Source: Bugula neritina (Eukaryota > Bryozoa > Gymnolaemata > Cheilostomatida > Bugulidae). From it: DNA of 64,000 nucleotides. Location: positions 2,488,501 to 2,552,500 of the forward strand of contig OZ037772.1 of assembly GCA_964035545.1 (NCBI GenBank), written 5' to 3'. Below, piece after piece: positions 1 through 11,930 of the stretch (its first letter is position 1; each line of letters opens with the position of its first letter). The notes under the pieces are model-generated. The model did not search any database, was not told the origin of the DNA, and saw only the letters and a list, made by a program, of their open reading frames with translations. Position numbers and translations under genes: made by a program.

Positions 1-231
1 CAGCTCTTTGAGCTTTTGCCTTGTTTTCCAGGTTACATGTATATGTATAACTATAACTAAACTGAAGTTGTGGCAGACACTGGTCCATGTCAAACACACT
101 GGCCTTTTCTGGAAAAAATCTGTACCCTGAATTTCTTTATGAATAGTTACAGTGTTTCTCAAAAAGGGGGAAACTTAATAGAAAACATTTATAAAAAGAG
201 GGAGGGTATGAAAAAGGTGGGACACCACTGA
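1..231. mobile_element. hAT-like MITE, right-end fragment
   Basis: The sequence matches the inner and right part of the complete copy at 56,165-56,808 and ends in the same terminal motif, GGGACACCACTG. Its left part lies outside the window or is deleted. No coding capacity is seen. Confidence 0.5.
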
Positions 232-487
232 GTCAAAGCTATGCCTATATCATCTTATCAAGGAAACAGACACTTGAAGGATGAAATATACTAAAATATA
301 TTCAACATAACAGTGAGAATATAAACTCCTGCACTATCCACTTCTGTCTCACACAAACCTTAATGCTGACAAACTTACTTCCTCTTTTACTGTTACATAA
401 CTCACTTTAATAATAAAATAATAAATAACAGGTTCTTGTAATATTTCTCAGTTTCTTTCTACAGAAATAGAAACAGCAAGTAAATAC

Positions 488-3400
488 CTGTCTTATCCTT
501 ACAGCCAGTCCTCATATCACATCTCATACAGAATATCTGGTGACACTTGGAACACACTTCTGTCAGCTGTTCCTGTTTATGATGTTCACATTCAGTTATA
601 GTATATCTTTGGGGAGAAGCTCTGTAGACCTCAATGTCAATTAACTGATGTCTATCTCCCATCAGCTCTCTGTGATTCTGTATAATAAAGGGCAACAGTT
701 TAGTTGGTTGTATTTTCACCAACAAGTCTGTCATAGTTGACTCACTGCATTGTGAAACTGTGTGTTTAGTATAAAAAGTCACACAGACTCAACATTTCTT
801 TTCAATAATTTTCTACACAAACCAGAACTGGTTTAGTAACTAATCTTGAGAAATTATATAAGAAAGACTCACTTCTTGATGCTGCTGACACAATTTCTTT
901 TGACTCTCAAGACAAAACACAGCAGCTTGTGTTCCACCTTTACACACATCGCAGGGAATGGGTGCCGGTTTGGGTGGAGACTTGTATTCTAACGGGTCTC
1001 CATGCTGAGCTACTGGTAGTGTTGTGAGATCTGTGATGTCATAGTGATCTTTCCTACAATATATAGCAATCAGTATGTTACCTGTGTTAGCTGTGTTTAG
1101 TATATCTCAAGTAATGAAATACTCCATCCACACACACAGCTATGTCCTTGACAAATACTTGAATAAATACTCACCACTCATCAACACACATTCATTATAT
1201 AGACCACAGGCTATCACACAAACACACTTGACTATATTATGTACTTAATATGCTGTAAAATAGTCACTCATGACAAAGAACTGCTACTCAAGAAATAGAC
1301 TCAACTGTAACTTGTATTGTAAAATGACAAGACAAATTACTAGTTAACTACTGAGTGGAGGCCACATTGTCAATAATTATTCACTTCTGTTGCAAGTTTG
1401 TGCAATGCAACTAATTACTGAGGAGTGAATTCTGAGGAGCCAATACTACAACATACTACAACTATTCCCTGCCACTCTTAACCTAGGGCCACACTGTGCG
1501 TATTTTCGCATGCGAAAATTGAAACCACAAGTAGCAAAGGCGTCCACTGTAGCGTCAGTGATGCGTGATAAATAAAGCTTTCATTTTTAAATCGCACTCG
1601 CTTTCAATAAAACGCAATTTACTGGAATATAGCACTAAATAAAGAAATTGGGCTCGCTGAATAGCTACCAGCCAATTAGGTGACGATTCGCACTTGCGTT
1701 GAAAATGCAGAGCGACAAGTGCGAAGGTTTTCTCAACGCGCACAGTGGACACCTTTGCTACTTGTGATTTCAATTTTCGCGTGCGAAAATACGCACCGTG
1801 TGGCCCTAGGCTAACTGCTAGGAGTGGTGCGAAACTGTCATTTCATCATCTTTGGCAATGTGTCAAGAGCTAGTGCACCGTGAGTGCGTGTCACGTGTGA
1901 GTGTTGCCTATCTCGTGCAGCTATCATAAGAAGAGTGAGACATACACTGCGTTTCCATTATCGCATTATGCGAATGGATTTTCTCATTCGCTCTATGGAA
2001 ACAGTTGCATCGAAGCAAAACCGCAGCCGGAAATTACACCGAACGGCTCCTTCGATGAAAATTTTCCTTCGCATTATGCCCATCATGGAAATGGTTCCTT
2101 CGGTTAAATCGAATGAAACTTTTTGTGCCGGAGGCAGAGATCAGCATTTGTGGCGGCTAGTTACATAGTTACGCGATGCTAACAATAATTATAGGTTACA
2201 ACCTACGCTAAAGTGTACTTCGACTTTTAAAAATTTAAATTATTTTATTTATCCTAGCTGCTATTATTTAAAATAATTACTAATCATCTTAAATTTATAA
2301 AACTATTCTGCAAGCCAAAGCTTTCTCAAGCTAAAAATAAGTTGACAGCTAATTTCATTGTGAAAATTTAAATTACTTTTAAGTTGCGTTTATACCTCTG
2401 CTGAAAAAAGTACCGAGTTTAAGTTAATAATGCTTGTGCGGGTACCCCTTTATAGTCAAACTGAAACTCGTTGAAACCATATTGATGCGGTTGCTCACTT
2501 TCTGAAATTGAAATTTGACTCGCATAATAGCTATTTGATGCCTTTTGTAAACGTCGTGAATTAGTGAAGTGGAAACCATAAAAGCGATAATTGAGAAGGC
2601 GTAGGCTATATAATTATAACCGTATAAGTACGTTGTCTAATCGCCAAAGTAATAACTAAATAATGATGTTTACAAGGAGTTATTACTCCTATTCCAAAAT
2701 TGGCCGATTAAGTTATCACAGTACAAAAATTTCAACGAGTGGCTTTTACAATGCAATGCAACTAGGAGAAATTTCAACCCGGCCAAATTGAAATTTTGAC
2801 CGAAAATCGTGAAGGTATAAACGCAACTTTAAGCTTTTGTTTATCGATCAAGAAATACGTTATGCTTTCATTGGTTTATAGTTTAAATAAACTGACTCAA
2901 AGTTTGTGTATTTAGTTGATTTAATCTATCAAAAATGGGGACAGAATTAAAAAATTGTCGTTGTGCATGAACTCAAACTCAAAGTTGGCCATATTAATTA
3001 TCATTTTAGTTCAGTTGCAAAGAGAAGTTAACTTCGTACGGATTGCATAGGAACGTGTGGTTTTTCCTTCGATGTAATCCGTACGGGCATCCGTACGCAT
3101 TCATTCGCCTTCATGGAAACGCAGTGATAGGATAAGTTGTAGATAGTAATCCATTTAACTATCTTCAGTGTAGTACTACTATGTATGTGCAGCAGGTTGG
3201 ATCACAGTCTAAGTCAGAGGGGGGGGTTGGCATAATATAGGCCCAAATCCTCAACACTATTCATGACTCAGTACAAAGCAACACTTAATACAACTGACTG
3301 GTGGTAGAAGAAGTAATCAACTCATCAAAGCTAAAGGAGACACTCAATTCACAGATTATATTAGACACTGATTGACACCCCATAATATTACATTGTACCA

Positions 3401-5250
3401 AATACAATTGTGATGGCTATCTAATATTCTATCAAAATTTCAGCATTGAATTTAACTAAATAGGTCACAGAATCACTGTTTCCTGTCTTAGGGACTGACT
3501 ACTAATTGTCATAAGACCTGCTCTTCAGTCAAATAATTTCCCAGTGACTGCTTGGCCTTGTCAATGGCTATTATGCTTTGGCAGCCCGGATGTTGGCAGA
3601 ACTTTGAACAGCTAGTGGTAATAGTAGCAGCTGCTAGACTCTAGAGCAGGGCTGTCCAACAGGCGGCCCTAGGGCCGGATGTGGCCCCCAGCCTACATTT
3701 ATGTGGCCCTCGAAGGCATAAAGCTAAAATAATTTTTCACTGTTTACATGAATTAAAGTGAAAAGCCACCTTTTAAATGCCTTATTTATACAAATAACAC
3801 AAAAAATGCAGCTGGCAGTAACTATTGAGACTTAATTGTGTAATGATTCATAAAGTTTTGGAATAAAGTAGTTTGAAAAATACTGATGCTGTGGCCCCCA
3901 GCACAAGCTGAAGCTTACAATGTGGCCCTCACTATGAAATATTTCATTTCTGTGGCCCTCGGTTTGAAAAGGTTGGACACCCCTGCTCTAGAGCTATGAG
4001 TCTATCGCATAAGAACTAAAGCTATTGAGCAAACTGCCATCATAAAAGTACCTCTCTCAACATTATATTAAAATAATATAATTCTATTCCTTACAGATTA
4101 CACATAACCATGGACAATAACCAGACACTCCACTCTCACTACACAATCACTACATACTAGTAAACTGTACTTTGTGCCACAGCAACTCTGTTGTCATGAC
4201 AACATCATACATGTTTCTAATTGCAGGAAAGAAGATAGTAAACACAAGTCAATCCAACACAGTGGTTCCCAACCTGGGAGAATCCCCCTATAAGAGGGAA
4301 TTTGGGCTTTTTAGGGGGAGCCTGGATTTCGATTTTGAAAATTTCAAGCAGTTTGTTAAAGACTTTTGAGCTCTTGCAAGTTACATGTACATGTATATCT
4401 ATAAGCATTCATCTTAGCTTATCTATTTAACCAGTTCTGCCATCTCAGTCTACTTCTACATGAATGTGTTTTAATTACAATTTTGGGGTTGGGGTTTAGG
4501 GGTTGGGGTGGGAGGTTTGAAAGCAAGCTGACACAATGTCATCAGCTGCAGCCATAATATTAATAATTGAACTGCTCTGTGTTTTATACATGCATAATAT
4601 AATTATCAGAAATAATTATATTATATTCAAATGTAATAGGAAAAATATTGCATAGTAATCTATATTATCATTATGTCAGTCATAGATTTTTTCGTTTTTT
4701 AAAGGGGGGATAATTAATAGTAAACATTTATGAAAGTGGGGATGATATGAAAAAGGTTGGTCTAACAAGTCTTGTACTGTATGAGAACAAAATAATATAA
4801 TGAGGAGACAACCCCAATCCCATGACATCCAACAGTATACCACAATTCAACAAGAGAGGACAGCTGATGATGCAATCTACATAACAGTTACTTTCTCTAC
4901 CTAATGAAAAGATATCCACACACTCCACAAGTTAGTAACCAGAGTTCACATAGAATATACAGTATTGTTTGCTTTGCATAGACACAGATCAGACAACTCC
5001 TAGATGATAGTGAGAAAATCATACGCAAGCCTATGACATGATATATTGTGTTATGTACTGTAACTCACCTACAATAAGCACATCTAATATGATCCTTCCT
5101 ACCACCGATGTCAGTCTTCAAACATCTCATGCAGTACACATGCAGACATGGCAGAGTTCTGGGATCTTCAAGTTTGTTGAAGTACTGCGAGCAGTACCCA
5201 CAGCGATATGAATTGTTTAGTCTCTTTTTCACAACTCTGGATTCTGCCAT
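488..5250 (-). CDS. TRIM-like RING/B-box protein, left paralog (partial, probably mis-spliced)
   Basis: Three exons are visible on the minus strand. Exon 1 (5,069-5,250) starts at the ATG and encodes a C3HC4 RING finger: CGYC, then CLHVYCMRC, then CAYC. Exon 2 (873-1,053) encodes a B-box-like module beginning CDVCKGG. Exon 3 (488-749) encodes a second B-box (CEHH...CSKC...C...C). Exon lengths (182, 181, 262 nt) equal those of the right paralog. TRIM proteins usually act as ubiquitin E3 ligases; that role is inferred. Coiled-coil and C-terminal exons would lie beyond the left edge. At exon 3 the acceptor reads CACAA where the right copy has CACAG (position 750 is T, 57,322 is C), so normal splicing is probably lost and this copy may be a pseudogene. 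The first intron is about 4 kb and full of transposons. Confidence 0.75.
1482..1810. mobile_element. MITE with long terminal inverted repeats
   Basis: About 70 bp at each end are inverted copies, starting CCTAGGGCCACAC and ending GTGTGGCCCTAGG, with an approximately 190-bp non-coding centre. The equivalent site in the right duplication copy (near 58,407) lacks it, so it inserted in this copy or was lost from the other. Superfamily is not assigned. Confidence 0.8.
1945..3126. mobile_element. Outer non-autonomous DNA transposon with nested MITE (left copy)
   Basis: The ends are inverted: CACTGCGTTTCCAT at the left and ATGGAAACGCAGTG at the right, flanked by ATA on both sides. No transposase is seen. 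A second element (2,381-2,829) lies inside it. The same nested pair occurs at 58,535-59,711, so the nesting predates the segmental duplication. Confidence 0.7.
2381..2829. mobile_element. 450-bp MITE family, copy 1
   Basis: Ends are AAGTTGCGTTTATACCT and its inverted match AGGTATAAACGCAACTT. Other copies are at 18,199-18,645, 39,890-40,271 (diverged) and 58,971-59,417. Non-coding. The 18,199 copy is flanked by TA on both sides, compatible with a Tc1/mariner-like TA target. Confidence 0.8.
3647..3985. mobile_element. hAT-type MITE with 8-bp target duplication
   Basis: Terminal repeats CAGGGCTGTCCAAC and GTTGGACACCCCTG are inverted, and perfect 8-bp duplications CTCTAGAG sit at 3,639-3,646 and 3,986-3,993, as expected for hAT transposition. 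The body is 339 bp and non-coding. Related copies are at 9,470-9,893 and 60,233-60,570. Confidence 0.9.
4260..4765. mobile_element. hAT-like MITE, degraded copy
   Basis: It begins CAGTGGTTCCCAACC, a common hAT terminal motif. The body resembles 56,165-56,808 and the right end is diverged (ATGAAAAAGGTTGG near 4,760). No coding potential is seen. Confidence 0.6.
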
Positions 5251-7440
5251 CTTGGTTATATGATAAGGAAATCCTGTAAAAAATGCATATATACTCTTAG
5301 CATAATATTTTACACTACATCTGTGAAGGTTTCCCAACCAAAGACTGGCCTATTAAGTTCTAAGTCATAACCAGACCATCAATATGTAGAGGAGAAGTGA
5401 AACATGAATACCAGTGAGTTACGTAATACTTTTATGAACAAACAGCAGAATTTGACTCAGCTGCTTATATAAGCTGGAGACTTCATGAACTCCCAATAAT
5501 AATCTGTTTCTAACTGAGTATTTTGACACTACTGGGACAGAGTCCACACTTGAGCATACGATAGACTTTGTTCCTTCCCAGGGTGTACTTTGAACTATTC
5601 CATAGCAAGGAGTGTATAGCATGAGTGAGAAACAGGGGGAACATAGCAGTGTGAGAAAACATAGTTCTATGAACTATTTTGTGCTGGGTGTTGGAAATTC
5701 TTTGTTTCCTTGATAATCTACATGACAAAACTCATTTTAACATTTCTGCAGTGTTAGTGATGCATGATTTAATATGTTACTTAGAGTCACCCTTCCATCT
5801 GTCAGGAAACATGCCATCAATTGCTAGTTTACTATTCTAATCATCTAATAGAAACTATGGTGGTGTGAAACAAACTAATTTAACATGTTTGTGCTTCTGT
5901 TAGGTCAGGTGTAGTTGTTTCATGAGTTGGCAGCTTCTACACTCATCTTTAGCCAATTATTTATTCTACACTCTTACCTAGCAAATGATTTGTTAACACT
6001 AACCTCATATTTTATGTCTACAACATCATATAAATGCGGCTAACCTTATATTCTCAGTAATTTATAGAATAGTCAATTCCAATTATGTAACTTTAATTTT
6101 AATACCTATCATGTAAATATGTTAGTTTTTTAAATGATATAAATTTAGAGGTAAAGATAGTAGCAACTAGTGTTGTTACATAAATTAGAGCAGTGCAGTA
6201 CATGTTAGTTGTATAATCAAAGCTGAGTAAAATAATATAAGCCAACTAAATATGCTATTCACAATGAATACAGAAGGGCAGTGCATTGGAATGTGCAGGG
6301 TATGACAATGTCTCACATGCAGTGATCACTATGACTATGCACTGTCATTAATAACTGACTAGTGCCAGTGGTAAGATATTCTGATATTCAAATCGAGTAA
6401 GTGTAACATTAATTTAAAAACTTGCAATTATAATTATAATTATTATTATAATTATAATGATGATAATGCTATTCAGTGTTGCAATCATAAATTCACAAAG
6501 TAAAGATAAGTGACTCACTGGTTATAAATAATAATATTAATAAACCTACTATAAGTATAACTTCAACTTGTTAAGATAATCATTTTAAATAAATTTAATG
6601 ATGATGGTAGCGAGCGTGGTATTAAAACTGATTGCAACACTGAATCTAATTCTAATAGTTATAGCAATGTAATAAATGTAATACTTATACTGATTGCCGA
6701 CTATTGATAAACTAAGTCTATAAATGTTATACTAACCTCCGCGTTATCAGTGTGTAGCCCTCTTCAGTCAACGTGTGAATGACTGTGTTCAATGACGTTG
6801 TAATGTTACAGCAGAAGGGGCGTGTATCTGTTGAGTCACGTGACCTACAATAACCAGTTACGCTTGGCTTAGGGAACTGCAATGACATTTGGTATATGAA
6901 TATAATATCATTATCATTATTTACATCATGATATTATTATATTCATATATATAACAACTGTCATCGCTTTTGCTTAATTTCAGCACTGAATGCTGATTGC
7001 AGATTGTGTTCTGAATTGAGAAATATAGTTTCTCTATCTTCCAGTTATGTAACAATACTTTGTTACAAGAGATTTCTTCTAGTATAATATTCTGCATGTT
7101 TCTAGATATGTAGTTATTATTGTATATTTAGTTATACTTCTTGTAGATATTCAAATAACTATCAGAGAGGCCTTATTCCTGTTCTGATTACTTGACATGT
7201 GTTAACAATAATTGTCTTTGTATTGTATTCAAACTATTGTATATATCTAAAGAGAGCTCATAAAGACTGGGGAAGCTTCAGAGAACCTTTAAAACAAACT
7301 GAACTACACAGAGACCAGCTCTGATTGAGACAACCAAGTTAATTGGTGTTGAGTGACTCTCTTTCTGATATACCAAATCTTTAGAGAATTATTTATATTC
7401 TAAAACTAGAAAGTTAGAGTTTCTATACCAAAGTATATAA
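5251..7440. other. No gene recognised: AT-rich intergenic DNA
   Basis: Sequence upstream of the left TRIM start codon. The first 1.4 kb corresponds to the right duplication copy. Short (TAAT)n-like runs occur near 6,420-6,470. No convincing exon, RNA gene or promoter element was found. Confidence 0.4.
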
Positions 7441-7511
7441 CTGCTGGGTCAACTATTCCATACCTATTCGTCAGCCTAGCCTCAGCTGTGCCAGTGTTCC
7501 TACAGCATGTG

Positions 7512-7740
7512 ATGTATAGTGTAGTTATATGTGTGGGCTGTCAGGTGACCCACCCTAACTCTAGTAGAAATAGTCAAGTCATGTGATATAACTTCAGGCT
7601 ACATTATATCACATGAGAATGTTTATCTCAAGTATTATATTTATATTAAACACCCCTTAGGGATAAGAGATGTCAAGTTACTAATAATATTTGTATAGTA
7701 CTTGAAGTAACAAACTTTAGATAACAATTTTTCAATTAGA
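7512..7740. repeat. Local dispersed repeat, copy 1 of 3
   Basis: An approximately 230-bp block beginning TGTGTGGGCTGTCAGGTGAC recurs at about 8,837-9,056 and 10,030-10,255 in the same orientation. The flanking 70 bp (GTGCCAGTGTTCCTACAG region) is also shared with about 9,950-10,020. Non-coding. Confidence 0.75.
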
Positions 7741-7789
7741 GTGCCATAGTGTTCCTACAGCATGTGATGTAGTGTAGTTGATTTTAGGT

Positions 7790-7935
7790 AATAATGGCAG
7801 AGGGAAAATGGCACAGGTAATAACGGCACAAGTAATAATGGCACAGGTAAAATGGCACAAGTATAAAATGGCACAAATAAAATGGCACGCAGGTAGAATG
7901 GCACGCAGGTAGAATGGCACGCAGGTAATAATGGT
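7790..7935. repeat. Degenerate tandem repeat (AATGGCAC-based)
   Basis: Units of about 15-17 bp built on GGTAAAATGGCACA repeat about nine times with drift. Reading frames across it are low-complexity only. Confidence 0.7.
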
Positions 7936-8036
7936 TCTGGTATCAAGGGCACAAATGGAAAAAGCCTAGCAGGAAAAAATGGCTTACTGGTGTTTATAAG
8001 TTTTCTTAAACTCCAAACTCAAACCCTCAACTCTAA

Positions 8037-8672
8037 CCCCTTATTCACACTTACCGTACGGTAAAAATAAAATTGCCCTGCTGTTACGTTTGGTCGACAT
8101 GCGTCACACACTGAGAAAAGTACAACGCATGACGTTGAGCTATGACCAATCATAATAAGGCTAATTCTTGTCTGCGGTTACTTGTACTCCTTTGAATATT
8201 ATTCACAAACTATTGCAACATTATTTTCAAAAAATGTGATAATAATGTTCTTGACTAGATAAAAGCATTTAAAAAAAGAAACCTCTCCTTTAAATATATG
8301 TGTCTATTAAATATATAATTGTGCAAACTAATTTGAATAACAAAAATATTTAAGCTGTCCAATTAATTTTTGCATTGTTGGTTTGCATACTTTAGTAATT
8401 AGTGAAATCTACATTTTTAAGCTGAACTTAATTCAAGCAAGGGGAAAAAGATATTTTAATCCTTTGAAACTTTTGAATTTATTAAATTAAATCAACAATA
8501 AGCGATTAAAACAAACCAGCGGAAAGGACTTTTTAAATTTTATAGTACCATATCAACTCTGCCTGGTGTGATTTTTTGAGCCAAGCAGTGCTTGATTAAC
8601 GCTGCAACTTATACCAGGAATGGCTGAAATTTGCTGTTATGGCGTACAATACGTTAAGCGTAATTAGGAGGG
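8037..8672. mobile_element. MITE with TTCACACTTACCGTA terminal repeats, copy 1
   Basis: The left end CCCCTTATTCACACTTACCG is inverted relative to the diverged right end ending ATTAGGAGGG. The internal sequence matches 47,567-48,247, and an internally deleted relative lies at about 43,015-43,236. No transposase frame is present. Confidence 0.7.
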
Positions 8673-8836
8673 TAAACCACAAACTCAAAACCCAAACCCC
8701 AAACTAAGAACCTCATTCTCAAACCTTAACTCCTTCTTAACTACTTAACCTGCCTCAAACCTTAATATTGAAAATGTGCTATATAGTTTTACCTATTTTG
8801 CCAATTGTACCATTATCACCTGACACCAGTGTAGAT

Positions 8837-9056
8837 ATGTGTGGGCTGTCAGGTGACCCACCCTAACTCTAGTAGAGATAGTCAAGTCATATGATATAAC
8901 TTCAGGCTACATTATATCACATGAGAATGTTTATCTCAAGTATTATATTTATATTAAACACTCCTTAGGGATAAGAAATGTCAAGCTGCTAATAATATTT
9001 GTATAGTACTTTAAGTAACAAACTTTAGATAACAGTTTTTCAGTTAGAGCTCTTCT
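8837..9056. repeat. Local dispersed repeat, copy 2 of 3
   Basis: Close match to 7,512-7,740, from GTGTGGGCTGTCAGG to the AACTTTAGATAACAG motif. Confidence 0.75.
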
Positions 9057-9469
9057 GCAGATAAAAAATTTCCATTTAGAAAAACTGGACTGTAAATTTC
9101 ATTGTAAATATTCTATTGCAGTCACATATAAACCTAGTATTGTATAGTTATAATAGTTTTATTAACAAGTTTTAAAATGCAAGCAACTAACTTTCAACAA
9201 AAATAATTTAAGACTTCAAGTGAACTGATAAACTATGTTATTATACATCTGATCAGCTATCAGTCTTCTCATTCTGTCATTTAGTAAACTGTCTGAGAAG
9301 TAGCAGTGGTCATGTGACCATCCTGCAGGTGGTGACAACTACTACACTATGCTAATGGAGTATAGTAGATTATTATATACAATATTTGAATTGTGTTAAG
9401 TGTAAAGTAACACTAGAGTGACCATTAAATTTTAGGTCACTGGCATACTTATATACCAACTATTTAAAG

Positions 9470-9893
9470 CAGGGCTTTTCAACAGGCGGCCCAGGCCGGA
9501 TGTGGCCCCCAGCCTACATTTATGTGGCCCCCAGCCTACATTTATGTGGCCCCCAGCCCACATTTATGTGGCTCCCAGCCTACATTTAAGTGGCCTCCAG
9601 CCTACATTTATATGTGGCCCTCAAAGGCAAAAAACTAAAACAATATTTCACATGTATACATGGGTTAGAGTGAGAAGCTATCTTTCTAATGTCTTACTTA
9701 TACACATGCTATAAAACAGTAACTATTGGAACTTTATTGTGTAGCGATTTATAGGAATTTGGAATAAAGTAAATTTAAAAATGCTGATGCTGTGGCTATC
9801 AGAGCAAGCTAACGTGTCCAATATGGCCTTCGTCATGAAGTATTAATTGCTTTCATGCAGTGGCCCTCGCTCTGAAAAGGTTGGACACTCTTG
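9470..9893. mobile_element. hAT-type MITE with internal tandem expansion
   Basis: It starts CAGGGCTTTTCAAC and ends with AAAAGGTTGGACACTCTTG, the same family as 3,647-3,985. A 22-bp internal segment (core CCAGCCTACATTTATG) is repeated about five times at 9,502-9,620. Clear 8-bp target duplications are no longer visible. Confidence 0.75.
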
Positions 9894-10029
9894 CTTTTAT
9901 TTCTACTACTAGAAAGTTAAAGTCTCTATAACAAAGTATCTAACTGCTGGGTCAACTACTCCATACTTATTAGCCAGCCTAGCCTCAGCTGTGCCAGTGT
10001 TCCTACAGTATGTGTTGTAGTGTATGGAT

Positions 10030-10255
10030 ATGTGTGGGCTGTCAGGTGACCCACCCTAACTCTAGTAGAGATAGTCAAGTCATATGATATAACTTTATAG
10101 GTTGCAGTATATCACATGAGAATGTTTATCTCAAGTATTATATTTATATTTAACACTCCTTAATGATAACAAATGTCAAGCTGCTAATAATATTTTTATA
10201 GTACTTGAAGTAACAAACTTTAGATTACAGTTTCTCAATTAGAGTTGCTCCGCAG
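10030..10255. repeat. Local dispersed repeat, copy 3 of 3
   Basis: Third copy of the 7,512-7,740 block, about 1.2 kb beyond copy 2 and slightly more diverged. The DNA from here to 11,100 holds no recognisable gene. Confidence 0.7.
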
Positions 10256-11138
10256 ATAAAAATTTTCCATCACGAAGAACTGGACTGTAAATTATTCCAA
10301 CCAGATCACTAAGAGCAAAGTCTACAGTAACTATAACTATTGACAATGCCTATGTGCACTCAGCAATATACTACAGTCATATAAACCTAGTATTGTATAG
10401 GTACACCCAAATTAGTTTTAAGAACAATTTATAAAATAGCCTACATGCAAATAGCTTTTAATCAATTAGATTAAGGATAAGTGAATTGATGAAATAAAGT
10501 ATGTAATATTATTAGTACGTGTCTTACCAATTCTTTTCCTGTTGTAGAAAAGGGTCAATTGTTCCCCTACACAAGTATTTGTGGATGTCATCAGTAACAG
10601 TATAAAATTACTTTATTAACAGGGAAACCTGTCAAATACAGTAGCACCTGGAGACAACAGGAGAAGATAATTTCCTTGTTATTAAAATCATGATGAGCAG
10701 TGATAAACCAGGCAGCAGCAAACAAGTACTTAATGATGAATTAATCAGTTTACAACCAATGACTATAACAGTGTAAATTATTGTCAACCTTAGACTAATA
10801 ATAAAAGTGATGAACGCAATTGTTTTATTATGTAAAACTCATCCAATCAGAGGTGTGTATCAATTCAACAATGTCGTCATTATAAGCTGTACAAATTCTG
10901 CATGTTCAAGTGTAAAATACTTGCTTCTAAGAAGCTGTGCTATTTTTATAGGACACATTATTTTGTTTCATATTTTAAATTCTTGAGTTTTAAGTTCATT
11001 TTTAAAATGTTTGAATTAATTAAATATGCATGTCTGCATGTAAGAATTTAGACTGGTAGAGTTTCACCACAGCCCAGCTGTTGTTATACATAATATACTT
11101 TATATTATATTATTTGACTGACATGGTGGTGAATGATT

Positions 11139-11386
11139 GTATACTGTATGACAAAATATACTGTAAAACATAGTATACTGTATAACATAATATACTGTAT
11201 AACATAATATACTGTATAACATAGTATACTGTACAACATAATATACTGTATAACATAGTATATACTGTATAACATAATATACTGTATAACATAGTATACT
11301 GTATAACATAATATACTGTATAACATAGTATACTGTATAACATAGTATACTGTATAACATAGTATACTGTATGACATAATATACTG
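11139..11386. repeat. 17-bp minisatellite
   Basis: About 14 tandem units of the type TACTGTATAACATAATA. All frames across it are periodic artefacts. Confidence 0.9.
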
Positions 11387-11564
11387 AGCTGAATTAAAAC
11401 AGTTTTATATATTTTGCATTTCCGCTTTTATAATATCCAAATTACTTTGCCCGGTGACGCTGTTTAAAAACAAACGTCTGTAGGCGAGCAGTAAAGTTTA
11501 ACGCTAACATCATTTGCTAATAATAATTTGCACTCGCAACACACGCACTGTGTGTGGCAGGTCA

Positions 11565-11930
11565 CTAGCGTGGAATTCTCACACTTCGCTCTTTGCGTTT
11601 GTTGAGAGTGGATAACTCCGGTTGTTTCAAAATTACATATTTCTCATAGCTACATAAGTTACATCTGTTGATTAGGTTTGAGAATGATTTACAAATTTTT
11701 AAAATGATCCATTTTAGGCTGAATTTCGTGTTGTTTTTGTGTCTGCTGAGTTGTGTGTTGTTGGCTTTATCTGCACGTAGGAAAGAGGCTTTATGGTTGT
11801 TGAGTCTGGCTTTGAAGGTAGTTGAACAAAGTCCTATGTATGATTGGCTGGAGTTATTGTCATGTCTTGTCACAGTTGCTTGGTATATTAAGCCTTTGCA
11901 AACCTTATTATATATATTAATAACTTAATG
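11565..11930 (-). pseudogene. Penelope-like element GIY-YIG endonuclease fragment
   Basis: The minus-strand frame contains GLIYQATV, then SYIGLCSTTFKARLNNH, and further on CNLCSYEKYVIL and LNKR. This spacing of the IY and YIG motifs, the Arg in FKARLNNH and the Glu in the CxxC-x-x-E segment is typical of the C-terminal endonuclease of Penelope-like retroelements, which nicks target DNA for insertion. A block between LSRH and NNTKFSLKW looks deleted, the reverse transcriptase half is absent upstream, and the C-terminus is non-standard, so this is a 3' remnant. Confidence 0.75.

Larger units (their letters stand above)
1..6690. repeat. Segmental duplication, left copy
   Basis: This stretch matches about 56,250-61,890 in the same orientation, including three TRIM exons, nested MITEs and a hAT-like MITE. 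The copies are near-identical by eye over about 1,100-3,980 and weaker outside. Private differences: this copy has a 329-bp MITE at 1,482-1,810 and about 1 kb (3,986-5,018) absent from the right copy; the right copy has a solo LTR absent here. The match continues to the left edge, so the true left boundary lies outside the window. The right end fades after about 6,690. Confidence 0.85.

Noticed and set aside
1884-2168. 94-codon frame, repeated at 58,474-58,758
   Set aside because: Inside the inverted-repeat end of a non-coding transposon; conserved only because the region is duplicated.
11100-11377. Three overlapping minus-strand frames of Tyr/Val/Ile repeats
   Set aside because: Pure translation of the 17-bp minisatellite.
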